Source: Phycisphaeraceae bacterium (lineage in GTDB: Bacteria; Planctomycetota; Phycisphaerae; Phycisphaerales; Phycisphaeraceae). From it: a stretch of 6,851 bases of DNA. A program made the position numbers and the translations under genes. The notes beneath the pieces were generated by a model. The model worked only from the letters and a program-made list of their open reading frames with translations, had not been told where the DNA came from and ran no database searches. Location of the stretch: assembly GCA_007119405.1 (NCBI GenBank), contig SKPT01000341.1:1-6851 (forward strand), read 5' to 3'. Shown piece by piece: positions 1 through 5,713 of the stretch. Numbering within the stretch: position 1 is the first letter of the stretch; every line of letters begins with the position of its first letter.

Positions 1-1790
1 ACGATGCGCCCCTGGTCGAGCACGATCACCTGGTTCGCCCGCCTCAGCGTCGACAGCCGGTGCGCCACGACGAACGTCGTGCGCCCGCGCATCGCCTGGT
101 CCATCGCCAGCAGGATCTCGTGCTCGGTCTGCGGGTCGATCGCGGCTGTCGGGTCGTCCAGGATCAGGATCGGCGGCTCGAGCAGCACCGCCCGGGCGAT
201 CGCCAGGCGCTGCCGCTGCCCACCGGAGAGGTTCGACCCGCGCTCGCCCACGATCGTGTCGTAGCCGTGCTCCATCTCCATGATGAACTCGTGCGCCGCG
301 GCGATGCGCGCCGCCCGCTCGATCTGCTCCGCCGTCGCGTCCGGATGCCCGAAGGCGATGTTTTCCGCCACCGTCGTGGAGAACAGGAAGCTCTCCTGGA
401 AGACCACCCCCACGTTGCGGCGCAGGTCGTTGACCTCGTAGTTGCGAAGGTCCACGCCGTCGATCAGCACGCGCCCGCTCGTCGGGTCGTGGAAGCGCGG
501 GATCATGTGCAGCATCGTGCTCTTGCCCGCGCCCGTCGCGCCCAGGATCGCCACGCACTGGCCCGGCTCGACGTGCAGGTCAATATCCACGATCGCCGGC
601 TCCGTCGTGTCGGGGTACCAGTAGCTCACGTTCTCGAAGCTGACCTCGCCGCGGGCGCGCTGAAGCGGCGCCGGGTTCTCCGGGTTGTCGATCTGCACCG
701 GCGCATCGAGCACCTCGAAGACGCGCTGCGCCCCGGTCAGGCTCTGCTGCATCGAGTTGGCCACCTGGGCAATGTTGCCCACCTGGGCCGAGAACTGCTG
801 CAAGAGCCCGGCGAAAAAGAGCAACTGCCCGATCCTGAACTCCGGGTCGTGGATGTAAATCCACCCGCCAAACATCAGCAGGATCACCAGGTTGCACTGG
901 GGGATGAACGAGATCAGCGGCACGTAGGTGGCGATGCGCCAGAAGATCCAGCGCTTCTGGTCGCGCACGTCCCTGTTGGCGGTGCGGAACTTGTCGACCT
1001 CCTGCGCCTGCCGCGAGAAGCCCTTGATCACGTTGACCGCCTGGATGTTCTCGCTGATGACGCGCACCGCCCGGTCCATCAGCTCGCGGTTGCGCCGGTA
1101 CGCCGGGCGCACGACCTTGGAGAAGCGCACCGCCAGGAACCACAGCGCCGGCGTCGTGCCCAGGCACGCCAGCGTCAGCCAGACGTGGATGTTGAGCATG
1201 AATGTCAGGAAGAAGCTCAGGCTGATGACGATCATCAGCACCTGCACCAGCACGCCGTCGATGAACATGCGCACGGCCTGGACGTCGGCGGTGACGCGGT
1301 TGATGATTGAGCCGGACTCGTTGGCGTCGAAGAACTGGAAGCTGAGGCGTTGGAGCTTGTCGTAGACCTTGGCGCGCAGCTCGAGCACGATGTCCTGGAC
1401 GAGGCGCGCCCGCCAGACGTGGCTGATGCGGTCGAGCCCGAAGCGCAGCGACGCGATGCCCAGCACCACCAGGCCAATGATCAAGACCTCGAACGGCTTG
1501 GACCAGGTCTCCGGCCGATCCACCCCCATGGGATAGCGCGGCGGGGGCGCACCCTCGACCACGCCGTCGGCGATCACGTCCACGCCCAGCGTCGCCAGCC
1601 CCAGGCCGGAGAGCGCGAACCCGAGCAGGCACATCTGGGTCAGGATCAGCCGGATCGTCTGAAGCCGGTAGCTCCACGCCAGCCCCAGCATCCGCAGCAC
1701 GAGCCGGCCGGTGGACGTGCCGGCGTCGACGAGCTTTTCGCTGCTTGGCTGTGTGTTGTCCGGGCCCTGCCGGCCCTTTTGCTCAGACAC
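1..1790 (-). CDS. ABC transporter, fused membrane and ATPase domains (exporter type), 3' end off the window
   Basis: This is a type IV (ABCB/MsbA-like) half-transporter that would work as a dimer in the cytoplasmic membrane and use ATP to export a lipid, peptide or drug; the substrate cannot be told. The frame stays open from a GTG at 1790 to the left edge (596 complete codons), and the preceding in-frame stop is at 1796-1794. Hydrophobic segments lie near residues 48-70, 100-118, 178-199, 202-222, 281-314 and 323-340. The ATPase domain begins near residue 370. It has Walker A GATGAGKST (417-425), Q-loop Gln465, signature LSGGQ (521-525), Walker B ending LDD (544-546) and H-loop His577. The residue after the Walker B Asp is Asp546, where canonical NBDs have the catalytic Glu. 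The GTG start gives an MSEQ-type N-terminus; the first in-frame ATG (1691) would remove 33 polar residues that lie before the first membrane segment. Only a few tens of C-terminal residues should be missing. It is transcribed divergently from the phosphoesterase gene. Confidence 0.95.
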   Translation of the reverse strand, partial: MSEQKGRQGPDNTQPSSEKLVDAGTSTGRLVLRMLGLAWSYRLQTIRLILTQMCLLGFALSGLGLATLGVDVIADGVVEGAPPPRYPMGVDRPETWSKPFEVLIIGLVVLGIASLRFGLDRISHVWRARLVQDIVLELRAKVYDKLQRLSFQFFDANESGSIINRVTADVQAVRMFIDGVLVQVLMIVISLSFFLTFMLNIHVWLTLACLGTTPALWFLAVRFSKVVRPAYRRNRELMDRAVRVISENIQAVNVIKGFSRQAQEVDKFRTANRDVRDQKRWIFWRIATYVPLISFIPQCNLVILLMFGGWIYIHDPEFRIGQLLFFAGLLQQFSAQVGNIAQVANSMQQSLTGAQRVFEVLDAPVQIDNPENPAPLQRARGEVSFENVSYWYPDTTEPAIVDIDLHVEPGQCVAILGATGAGKSTMLHMIPRFHDPTSGRVLIDGVDLRNYEVNDLRRNVGVVFQESFLFSTTVAENIAFGHPDATAEQIERAARIAAAHEFIMEMEHGYDTIVGERGSNLSGGQRQRLAIARAVLLEPPILILDDPTAAIDPQTEHEILLAMDQAMRGRTTFVVAHRLSTLRRANQVIVLDQGRI

Positions 1791-1862
1791 GACTCAAAAA
1801 TTCCCGTCGCCGGCCCGCGCCACAGCGCGCGGCCGACGCCGCCTTGCCAGTTCCTTGCCTGT

Positions 1863-1876
1863 TGCGGTGCACCGCA
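1863..1876. promoter_or_regulatory. 14-base perfect palindrome, possible operator
   Basis: TGCGGTGCACCGCA reads the same on both strands. It sits 73 bases upstream of the GTG start of the ABC gene, downstream of the AT-rich segment where its promoter probably lies. This position would suit a repressor site in the leader. A second TGCA element (ATGCACTGCA, 1891-1900) follows closely. The core GGTGCACC recurs upstream of the SDR gene at 4559-4566. No regulator is encoded here, so the function is a guess; a GC-rich palindrome of this length can also arise by chance. Confidence 0.3.
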
Positions 1877-2096
1877 CCGCCCATGACGCGATGCACTGCA
1901 AGTCTAAGGCCTGCCAGAACACCGGCAAGGCCCCCCAAGGGCTTCACAGGGGGCTTTCATAAATATAACCGATTCGAAAATATCGTCTTACAACAATTTG
2001 AGCGAAATCCCAATTCCCCACCTCCCCGGTCCGGATTCCCCGCGGCGCCCGGACCGGTGCCGCGACCCGCGCCCGCCCGCCCGCAACCGGCGCCAC

Positions 2097-2126
2097 TTGC
2101 ACCACCCGTGTCCGCCACGCCATACT
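2097..2126 (+). promoter_or_regulatory. Candidate promoter for a leaderless phosphoesterase transcript
   Basis: TTGCAC (2097-2102) and CATACT (2121-2126) are spaced by 18 bases. They match the sigma-70 consensus at 3 and 4 of 6 positions. If used, transcription would begin at or within a base or two of the ATG at 2134. That would fit the absence of any Shine-Dalgarno sequence before this gene. The boxes are weak, so this is only a candidate. Confidence 0.25.
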
Positions 2127-2133
2127 GCCGCCC

Positions 2134-2619
2134 ATGCTCGTCGGCGTCATCAGCGACACGCACGACCGTCTGCCCACCTTCCGCCGGGCCCTGGAGATGT
2201 TCAAGCGCCTCGACGTCGGCGCCGTCTTCCACGCCGGCGACTTCGTCGCCCCGTTCGCCGCCCGCCTGATCGCCTCCGATCAGCTCACCGTCCCGGTGCA
2301 CTGCGTCTATGGCAACAACGACGGCGAGCGGGCCGGGCTCAAGAAGATGCTGCCCCAGCTCCAGGACGGCACGCTCCGCGTCGAGCTCGCCGGCCGGCGC
2401 ATCGCCATGCACCACTTCGTCGACTGGTTCGACAACGCCGACCACGGCTGGGCCGAGGTGCTGATCTCCGGCCACAACCACGAGGCGTCGATCGACCACC
2501 GCAACGATCGGCTCTACCTCAACCCGGGCGAGTGCTGCGGCTGGGTCACCGACCGCTGCACCGTCGCCACGCTGGACCTGGCCACGCTCGAAGCCAAGCT
2601 CATCGACGTGCACGAGTAG
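2134..2619 (+). CDS. Metallophosphoesterase, YfcE/MJ0936-like
   Basis: This is a cytoplasmic calcineurin-like phosphoesterase of 161 residues, the usual length for the compact YfcE/MJ0936 phosphodiesterase group. These enzymes bind two divalent metals and hydrolyse phosphodiesters such as model substrates or cyclic nucleotides in vitro. The physiological substrate is generally unknown, and nothing nearby identifies it. The five expected metal-site blocks are present in order: SDTHD (7-11), GD (35-36), GNND (60-63), a His block reading MHHF (92-95) and GHNH (113-116). The last two differ slightly from the commoner HG and GHTH forms but keep the His ligands. The ATG at 2134 is the natural start because the D-x-H motif follows immediately; there is no clear ribosome binding site. 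A 91-base gap separates it from the next gene, so cotranscription is possible but unproven. No signal peptide or membrane segment is seen. Confidence 0.92.
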   Translation: MLVGVISDTHDRLPTFRRALEMFKRLDVGAVFHAGDFVAPFAARLIASDQLTVPVHCVYGNNDGERAGLKKMLPQLQDGTLRVELAGRRIAMHHFVDWFDNADHGWAEVLISGHNHEASIDHRNDRLYLNPGECCGWVTDRCTVATLDLATLEAKLIDVHE

Positions 2620-2651
2620 TCCGACCCCGCCACGCCCCCCGCCCGGCAGGC

Positions 2652-2680
2652 GTGACGCCCCGGCCGCGCGGCGGTATCGT
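2652..2680 (+). promoter_or_regulatory. Candidate promoter upstream of the 136-residue protein
   Basis: GTGACG (2652-2657) and TATCGT (2675-2680) are separated by 17 bases, and each matches the sigma-70 consensus at 4 of 6 positions. Transcription would start near 2687, giving a leader of about 24 bases that includes the AGGAG ribosome binding site. The boxes are weak, and the gene could also be read from the phosphoesterase promoter. Confidence 0.3.
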
Positions 2681-2699
2681 ATGCGGCTTGTCCAGCCAC

Positions 2700-2704
2700 A
2701 GGAG
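2700..2704 (+). promoter_or_regulatory. Ribosome binding site that sets the start at 2711
   Basis: AGGAG stands 6 bases before the ATG at 2711, a good Shine-Dalgarno spacing. An in-frame ATG lies further upstream at 2681, but it has no such site and would place the AGGAG inside the coding region. The downstream start is therefore preferred. Confidence 0.7.
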
Positions 2705-2710
2705 CCAGTC

Positions 2711-3121
2711 ATGAGCCAGGCAGCGCCGCCCGCGGCGCCGAGCGTCATCGGGCGGATCGAGCACAAGTCGGACGAGCGCATCATCCTCGCGATCGAGGGC
2801 ACGGACTACCGCCTGCACCTGGTCCCCGCCGGGCCCGTGGGCGAGGTCGGCCAGCGCGTGCGCGGGACGGTGCGCATCGAGGCCAGGCGGGTCGACGTCG
2901 TGCCGGCCGGGGGAACATTCATCGAGCCCGTCTACGGCCGACCACGCCGCGTCCAGGGGAGGATCGTCGGCGGGGACCTCGCCGCCAACGAGCTGCACCT
3001 CAAGGCCCACGCCCCGGTCATCGTCAGGCTCGAGCCGGCGCAGAAGGCGGCTGAGTTCTGCGTCGGGCAACTCGTCGGCTTCGACGCCAAGGCGGGCGCG
3101 ACGTTCGAGCAGGTCGGGTAA
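2711..3121 (+). CDS. Unrecognised 136-residue protein with two similar halves
   Basis: I do not recognise this family. The product is 136 residues, has no signal peptide or membrane segment, and has a short Ala/Pro-rich N-terminus (residues 1-11). The rest reads as alternating short beta-strand-like segments. It seems to consist of two related units. The first runs from IGRIEHK (about 12) through RLHLVPAGPVGEVGQRVRG. The second runs from QGRIVGG (about 82) through VIVRLEPAQ to FCVGQLVGF. Both share the order 'GRI..., a hydrophobic strand ending in L, a Pro turn, then VGQ-V-G'. This looks like a pair of small beta barrels (OB- or SH3-like), but that is inference from the sequence pattern. Codon use matches its neighbours and the AGGAG ribosome binding site is good, so it is probably a real gene. 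It sits between the phosphoesterase and the UDP-glucuronate decarboxylase, with a large hairpin just after its stop. Only one Cys is present, in the second half. Confidence 0.75.
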   Translation: MSQAAPPAAPSVIGRIEHKSDERIILAIEGTDYRLHLVPAGPVGEVGQRVRGTVRIEARRVDVVPAGGTFIEPVYGRPRRVQGRIVGGDLAANELHLKAHAPVIVRLEPAQKAAEFCVGQLVGFDAKAGATFEQVG

Positions 3122-3138
3122 GACCCGCTCCCGTGTTC

Positions 3139-3222
3139 GGCTCCGTCCGAAAACCGCAGGAGTGGGGGTGCCACGGCTTGTCCCGAAGGGCAAGCCGTGG
3201 CACCCACTTTTCGGACGGAGCC
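3139..3222. repeat. Compound inverted repeat (hairpin family A, copy 1) with extra outer arms
   Basis: The outer arms GGCTCCGTCCGAAAA (3139-3153) and TTTTCGGACGGAGCC (3208-3222) are exact 15-base reverse complements. Inside them, GGGTGCCACGGCTTG (3166-3180) pairs exactly with CAAGCCGTGGCACCC (3191-3205), and the loop itself can fold as CCC-GAA-GGG (3182-3190). The left side has an extra 12 bases between the arms. The element lies 18 bases after the 136-residue protein's stop and ends 51 bases before the UDP-glucuronate decarboxylase start. In RNA it would form a strong stem that could act as a terminator or mRNA-stabilising end, though it lacks a clean T-run after the outer stem. Related hairpins lie at 5467-5510 and 5516-5552, so it belongs to a dispersed repeat family. 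No transposase or clear target-site duplication is visible. Confidence 0.9.
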
Positions 3223-3258
3223 TAGCCGTCGCCCTGGTCGTCAACGCGACGGCCGCGG

Positions 3259-3264
3259 TACCAT
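3259..3264 (+). promoter_or_regulatory. Possible -10 box just before the UDP-glucuronate decarboxylase gene
   Basis: TACCAT matches the -10 consensus at 4 of 6 positions and ends 9 bases before the ATG at 3274. No convincing -35 box lies 16 to 18 bases upstream. The gene has no Shine-Dalgarno sequence, so an almost leaderless transcript starting near 3271 is conceivable. Confidence is low. Confidence 0.2.
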
Positions 3265-3273
3265 GTCCTCACC

Positions 3274-4284
<1,011 letters not shown>

Positions 4285-4293
4285 GGAAGTGGT

Positions 4294-4314
4294 GATTACC
4301 GATTACCGATTGGC
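4294..4314 (+). repeat. Degenerate heptamer tandem repeat (GATTACC)
   Basis: GATTACC occurs twice exactly (4294-4300 and 4301-4307), followed by a third decayed unit GATTGGC (4308-4314). It starts 9 bases after the decarboxylase stop codon. Short heptamer tandem repeats of this kind are known in several bacterial groups, and copy number often varies by replication slippage. With only two exact units the evidence is modest. Confidence 0.6.
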
Positions 4315-4331
4315 GGGGCAGTCCCCTCTGA

Positions 4332-4487
4332 CCCCCCTCCCTCCGGGAGGGGCAGGGGGAGGGTGCGCCGGAATTGCGTCAGGTGCAGCCATACCGGCGT
4401 GTGTTGTTGCGGGTGAACGTGTCGGCATGACGCCCACGAGCGGTGGCAGGTGACGCCCTCCCCCAACCCCTCCCGGAGGGAGGGGGG
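4332..4487. repeat. 32-base inverted repeat pair around a 92-base spacer, with G-quadruplex motifs
   Basis: The arm at 4332-4363 and the reverse complement of 4456-4487 agree at 30 of 32 positions; the only difference is CA against TT near the inner end. Each arm also has its own internal palindrome around CCCTCCGGGAGGG, so it can fold alone. The left arm carries four G-runs on the plus strand (4345-4363, runs of 3, 4, 5 and 3 with loops of 1, 2 and 1), a textbook G-quadruplex motif. The right arm carries the same motif on the minus strand (4474-4456). The spacer (4364-4455) has no recognisable content. The layout resembles a small non-autonomous element or two opposed copies of an intergenic repeat. 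No target-site duplication is evident. Confidence 0.88.
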
Positions 4488-4558
4488 CTGGAGCCACACC
4501 CCACGCCGCCAAACCGCGCGCACAACCCGCGCCGCCCCGATATGCTGTGTGGCCCCCT

Positions 4559-4588
4559 GGTGCACCCTAGTGCATTGTCCCTTGTGCA
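4559..4588. promoter_or_regulatory. TGCA-rich cluster upstream of the SDR gene
   Basis: GTGCA occurs three times in one orientation (4560-4564, 4570-4574 and 4584-4588). The first two form part of an inverted repeat, TGCAC-CCTA-GTGCA (4561-4574), and GTGCAT is directly repeated at 4570-4575 and 4584-4589. The cluster lies downstream of the possible -10 box at 4541-4546 and 36 bases before the SDR start. That position would suit a repressor operator. The 8-base core GGTGCACC (4559-4566) also occurs in the palindrome at 1863-1876. This is a pattern only; no binding protein is known from this window. Confidence 0.3.
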
Positions 4589-4590
4589 TC

Positions 4591-4611
4591 TGACCACTGA
4601 CCGTTGACTCC
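4591..4611 (+). repeat. Degenerate heptamer tandem repeat (TGACCAC type)
   Basis: TGACCAC (4591-4597), TGACCGT (4598-4604) and TGACTCC (4605-4611) form three imperfect units of 7 bases. They stand directly before the ribosome binding site of the SDR gene. The sequence may be a decayed microsatellite; a change in unit number would alter the leader but not the reading frame of the gene. Confidence 0.45.
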
Positions 4612-4613
4612 CC

Positions 4614-4617
4614 GGAG
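4614..4617 (+). promoter_or_regulatory. Ribosome binding site of the SDR gene
   Basis: GGAG stands 6 bases before the ATG at 4624. It supports that start, which is also the one that leaves a normal-length N-terminus before the Rossmann motif. Confidence 0.65.
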
Positions 4618-4623
4618 CCCGCC

Positions 4624-5451
4624 ATGGCCGTCAAGACGGACCTGTTCGACCTCACCGGCCAAGTCGCCCTCGTCACGGGCGGCGCAAGCGGCATCGGCAA
4701 GGCCGTCGCCGCCGCCCTCGTCCAGCACGGCGCCCGCGTGCTCGTCGGCTCGCGCACGCAGGAGAAGGTCGACGCCGCCGCCCGCGAGCTCGACGCCATC
4801 GCCGACGTCTCCGGCGACGACCCCGTGGCCGCGGGCATCACCCTCGACGTCACCAGCCGCGCCAGCGTCGACCGCGCCGTCCGCAAGGCGGTGGACCTGT
4901 TCGGCTCGCTGCACATCGTGGTCAACAGCGCGGGCATGATGCTCAAAAAGCCCAGCTTCGAGCTCGGCGACGACGAGTTCAACGCCATCTACGACACGCA
5001 CGTCACCGGCTCGCTGCGCGTCGCTCAATCCGCCGGCCAGATCTTCCGCGAGCAGCACGCCGGGTGCATTATCAACCTCGCGTCGATCAGCAGCTTCGTC
5101 GACCTCGTCGAGGTCGCCGCCTACGCCAGCGCCAAGAACGCCGTGCTCGGGCTCACCCGCAGCCTCGCCAACGAGTGGGCCAAGCATGGCATCCGCGTCA
5201 ACGCCATCGCCCCGGGCTTCGTGCCCACGGACATCAACCGCAAGATGATCGAGGGCACGGACCGCGGCCGACGCATCCTCGAGCACACGCCCATGGGCCG
5301 CTTCGGCGTCGCCGAGGAGATCGCCGGCGGGGCCGTGTACCTGGCCTCCAAGGCCGGGGCGTTCGTCAACGGCCACACGCTGGTGATCGACGGCGGGTAC
5401 CTCGCCAGCGGCATCGGCGACAGCGTCGCCCCGTGGGAGAGCGGGGATTAG
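4624..5451 (+). CDS. SDR oxidoreductase, KduD/gluconate 5-dehydrogenase-like
   Basis: This is a classical short-chain dehydrogenase/reductase of 275 residues, predicted to be a cytoplasmic NAD(P)-dependent tetramer acting on an alcohol or keto group. The cofactor motif TGGASGIG spans residues 18-25, NSAG is at 101-104, and the catalytic residues are Ser154, Tyr167 and Lys171 (YASAK). The C-terminal half (LANEWAKHGIRVNAIAPGF, then the VNGHTLVIDGGY block) is closest to gluconate 5-dehydrogenase and 2-deoxy-D-gluconate 3-dehydrogenase (KduD) sequences. A sugar-acid substrate is therefore a reasonable guess, but SDR substrates cannot be read reliably from sequence. The position usually held by the Asn of the N-S-Y-K tetrad appears to be His126 (in DTHVTGSL). 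After the second strand comes VGSRTQEK, where the Arg leans towards NADP(H). The tail after the IDGGY block (about 18 residues, ending WESGD) is slightly long. Good ribosome binding site; no signal peptide. Confidence 0.92.
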   Translation: MAVKTDLFDLTGQVALVTGGASGIGKAVAAALVQHGARVLVGSRTQEKVDAAARELDAIADVSGDDPVAAGITLDVTSRASVDRAVRKAVDLFGSLHIVVNSAGMMLKKPSFELGDDEFNAIYDTHVTGSLRVAQSAGQIFREQHAGCIINLASISSFVDLVEVAAYASAKNAVLGLTRSLANEWAKHGIRVNAIAPGFVPTDINRKMIEGTDRGRRILEHTPMGRFGVAEEIAGGAVYLASKAGAFVNGHTLVIDGGYLASGIGDSVAPWESGD

Positions 5452-5466
5452 GCTTTGGCCGAAGGA

Positions 5467-5510
5467 TGGGTGCCACGGCTTGTCCGCGAAGCGGCAAGCC
5501 GTGCGGCCCA
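5467..5510. repeat. Hairpin family A, copy 2a
   Basis: GGGTGCCACGGCTTG (5468-5482) is identical to the left inner arm of the copy at 3166-3180. The right arm (5495-5509) keeps CAAGCCGTG but then reads CGGCCC where the first copy has GCACCC, so two pairs near the base are lost. The tip differs from copy 1 but still pairs: CCGC-GAA-GCGG (5484-5494) instead of CCC-GAA-GGG. It starts 16 bases after the SDR stop codon. Confidence 0.85.
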
Positions 5511-5515
5511 CGACA

Positions 5516-5552
5516 GATGCACGGCTTGCCCTTCGGCTCAAGCCGTGGCACC
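5516..5552. repeat. Hairpin family A, copy 2b
   Basis: TGCACGGCTTG (5518-5528) pairs with CAAGCCGTGGCA (5539-5550) apart from one bulged base. The loop contains CCCTTCGG, the reverse complement of the tip seen at 3182-3190, so this copy lies in the opposite orientation to copy 1. It follows copy 2a after a few bases, giving a tandem pair of hairpins behind the SDR gene. As RNA the pair could mark the 3' end of the SDR transcript. Confidence 0.8.
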
Positions 5553-5601
5553 GCGGCCGGGGCGGCCTTGATTCGCGGCCGGACACGCGGATAATCAGCG
5601 C

Positions 5602-5692
5602 GTAGGGTGGGTAGAGCGAAGCGAAACCCACCACGTTTCGGCAACGGTCAACGAGTCTCATGGTGGGTTTCGCTGCGCTCTACCCACCCTAC
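5602..5692. repeat. 32-base near-perfect inverted repeat (family B)
   Basis: The arm at 5602-5633 (begins GTAGGGTGGGTAGAGCGAAG) and the reverse complement of 5661-5692 agree at 31 of 32 positions; the loop is the 27 bases 5634-5660. The single mismatch lies in GCGAAGCG against GCGCAGCG. From memory, repeats of this sequence are widely dispersed in bacterial genomes and often appear in spurious translations as peptides like GFAALYPPY. It ends 21 bases before the dehydratase start at 5714, so it lies in that gene's leader or promoter region. No transposase is present. Confidence 0.9.
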
Positions 5693-5713
5693 CTCATCAT
5701 CGGCGAGCCCATC

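Larger units (their letters stand above)
1797..2133. promoter_or_regulatory. Divergent intergenic region with AT-rich core
   Basis: These 337 bases separate the divergently transcribed ABC transporter and metallophosphoesterase genes. I find no credible gene here. The stretch 1955-2010 is by far the most AT-rich in the window and is the likeliest place for promoters. On the plus strand, TTCACA (1943-1948) and TATAAC (1964-1969) resemble sigma-70 boxes, but the spacing is only 15. On the minus strand, TATATT (1967-1962) is a possible -10 box without a convincing -35 box. A weak hairpin (GCCCCC at 1930-1935 with GGGGGC at 1949-1954) is followed by TTT on the plus strand. A 14-base perfect palindrome at 1863-1876 lies between this core and the ABC start. 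Confidence 0.4.
4285..4623. other. Repeat-filled intergenic region without a gene
   Basis: These 339 bases between the decarboxylase and SDR genes hold no credible reading frame. They contain a degenerate heptamer repeat right after the decarboxylase stop, a pair of 32-base inverted repeats with G-runs, a TGCA-rich cluster, a second heptamer repeat and the SDR ribosome binding site. TATGCT (4541-4546) is a possible -10 box for the SDR gene, without a clear -35 box. A tiny hairpin, GGGG-CAGT-CCCC (4315-4326), could be part of a terminator for the decarboxylase transcript but is weak. Confidence 0.6.

Noticed and set aside
60..1310. Plus-strand open frame of 416 codons opposite the ABC gene
   Set aside because: It is a GC-rich shadow full of His, Arg, Asp and Ala with no family motifs, while the minus strand in another frame encodes a complete set of ABC transporter motifs.
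580..1677. Minus-strand open frame of 365 codons inside the ABC gene
   Set aside because: It is in a different frame from the real ABC product and overlaps it fully; the composition is Arg/Pro/Gly-rich without recognisable motifs.
2681..2710. Earlier ATG start at 2681 for the 136-residue protein
   Set aside because: It lacks a ribosome binding site, would overlap the AGGAG that serves the ATG at 2711, and adds ten residues of no clear pattern.
1957..2802. Minus-strand open frame of 281 codons opposite the phosphoesterase
   Set aside because: It is antisense to a gene with all five metallophosphoesterase motifs and has typical shadow composition (Val, Gly, Asp, Ala).
3139..3222. Complete insertion sequence
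   Set aside because: The element is too short to encode a transposase, and I see no flanking target-site duplication; it is better called a repeat.
3121..3273. tRNA or other structured RNA gene
   Set aside because: The only structure is a long simple hairpin; there is no cloverleaf or other recognised RNA pattern.
4567..5661. Minus-strand open frame of 364 codons opposite the SDR gene
   Set aside because: Its start lies in the family B repeat and it reads through family A hairpins before entering the antisense of the SDR gene; no protein family is recognisable.
5467..5692. CRISPR array
   Set aside because: The repeats here are palindromic hairpins of two unrelated families in mixed orientation, without regular spacers or cas genes.
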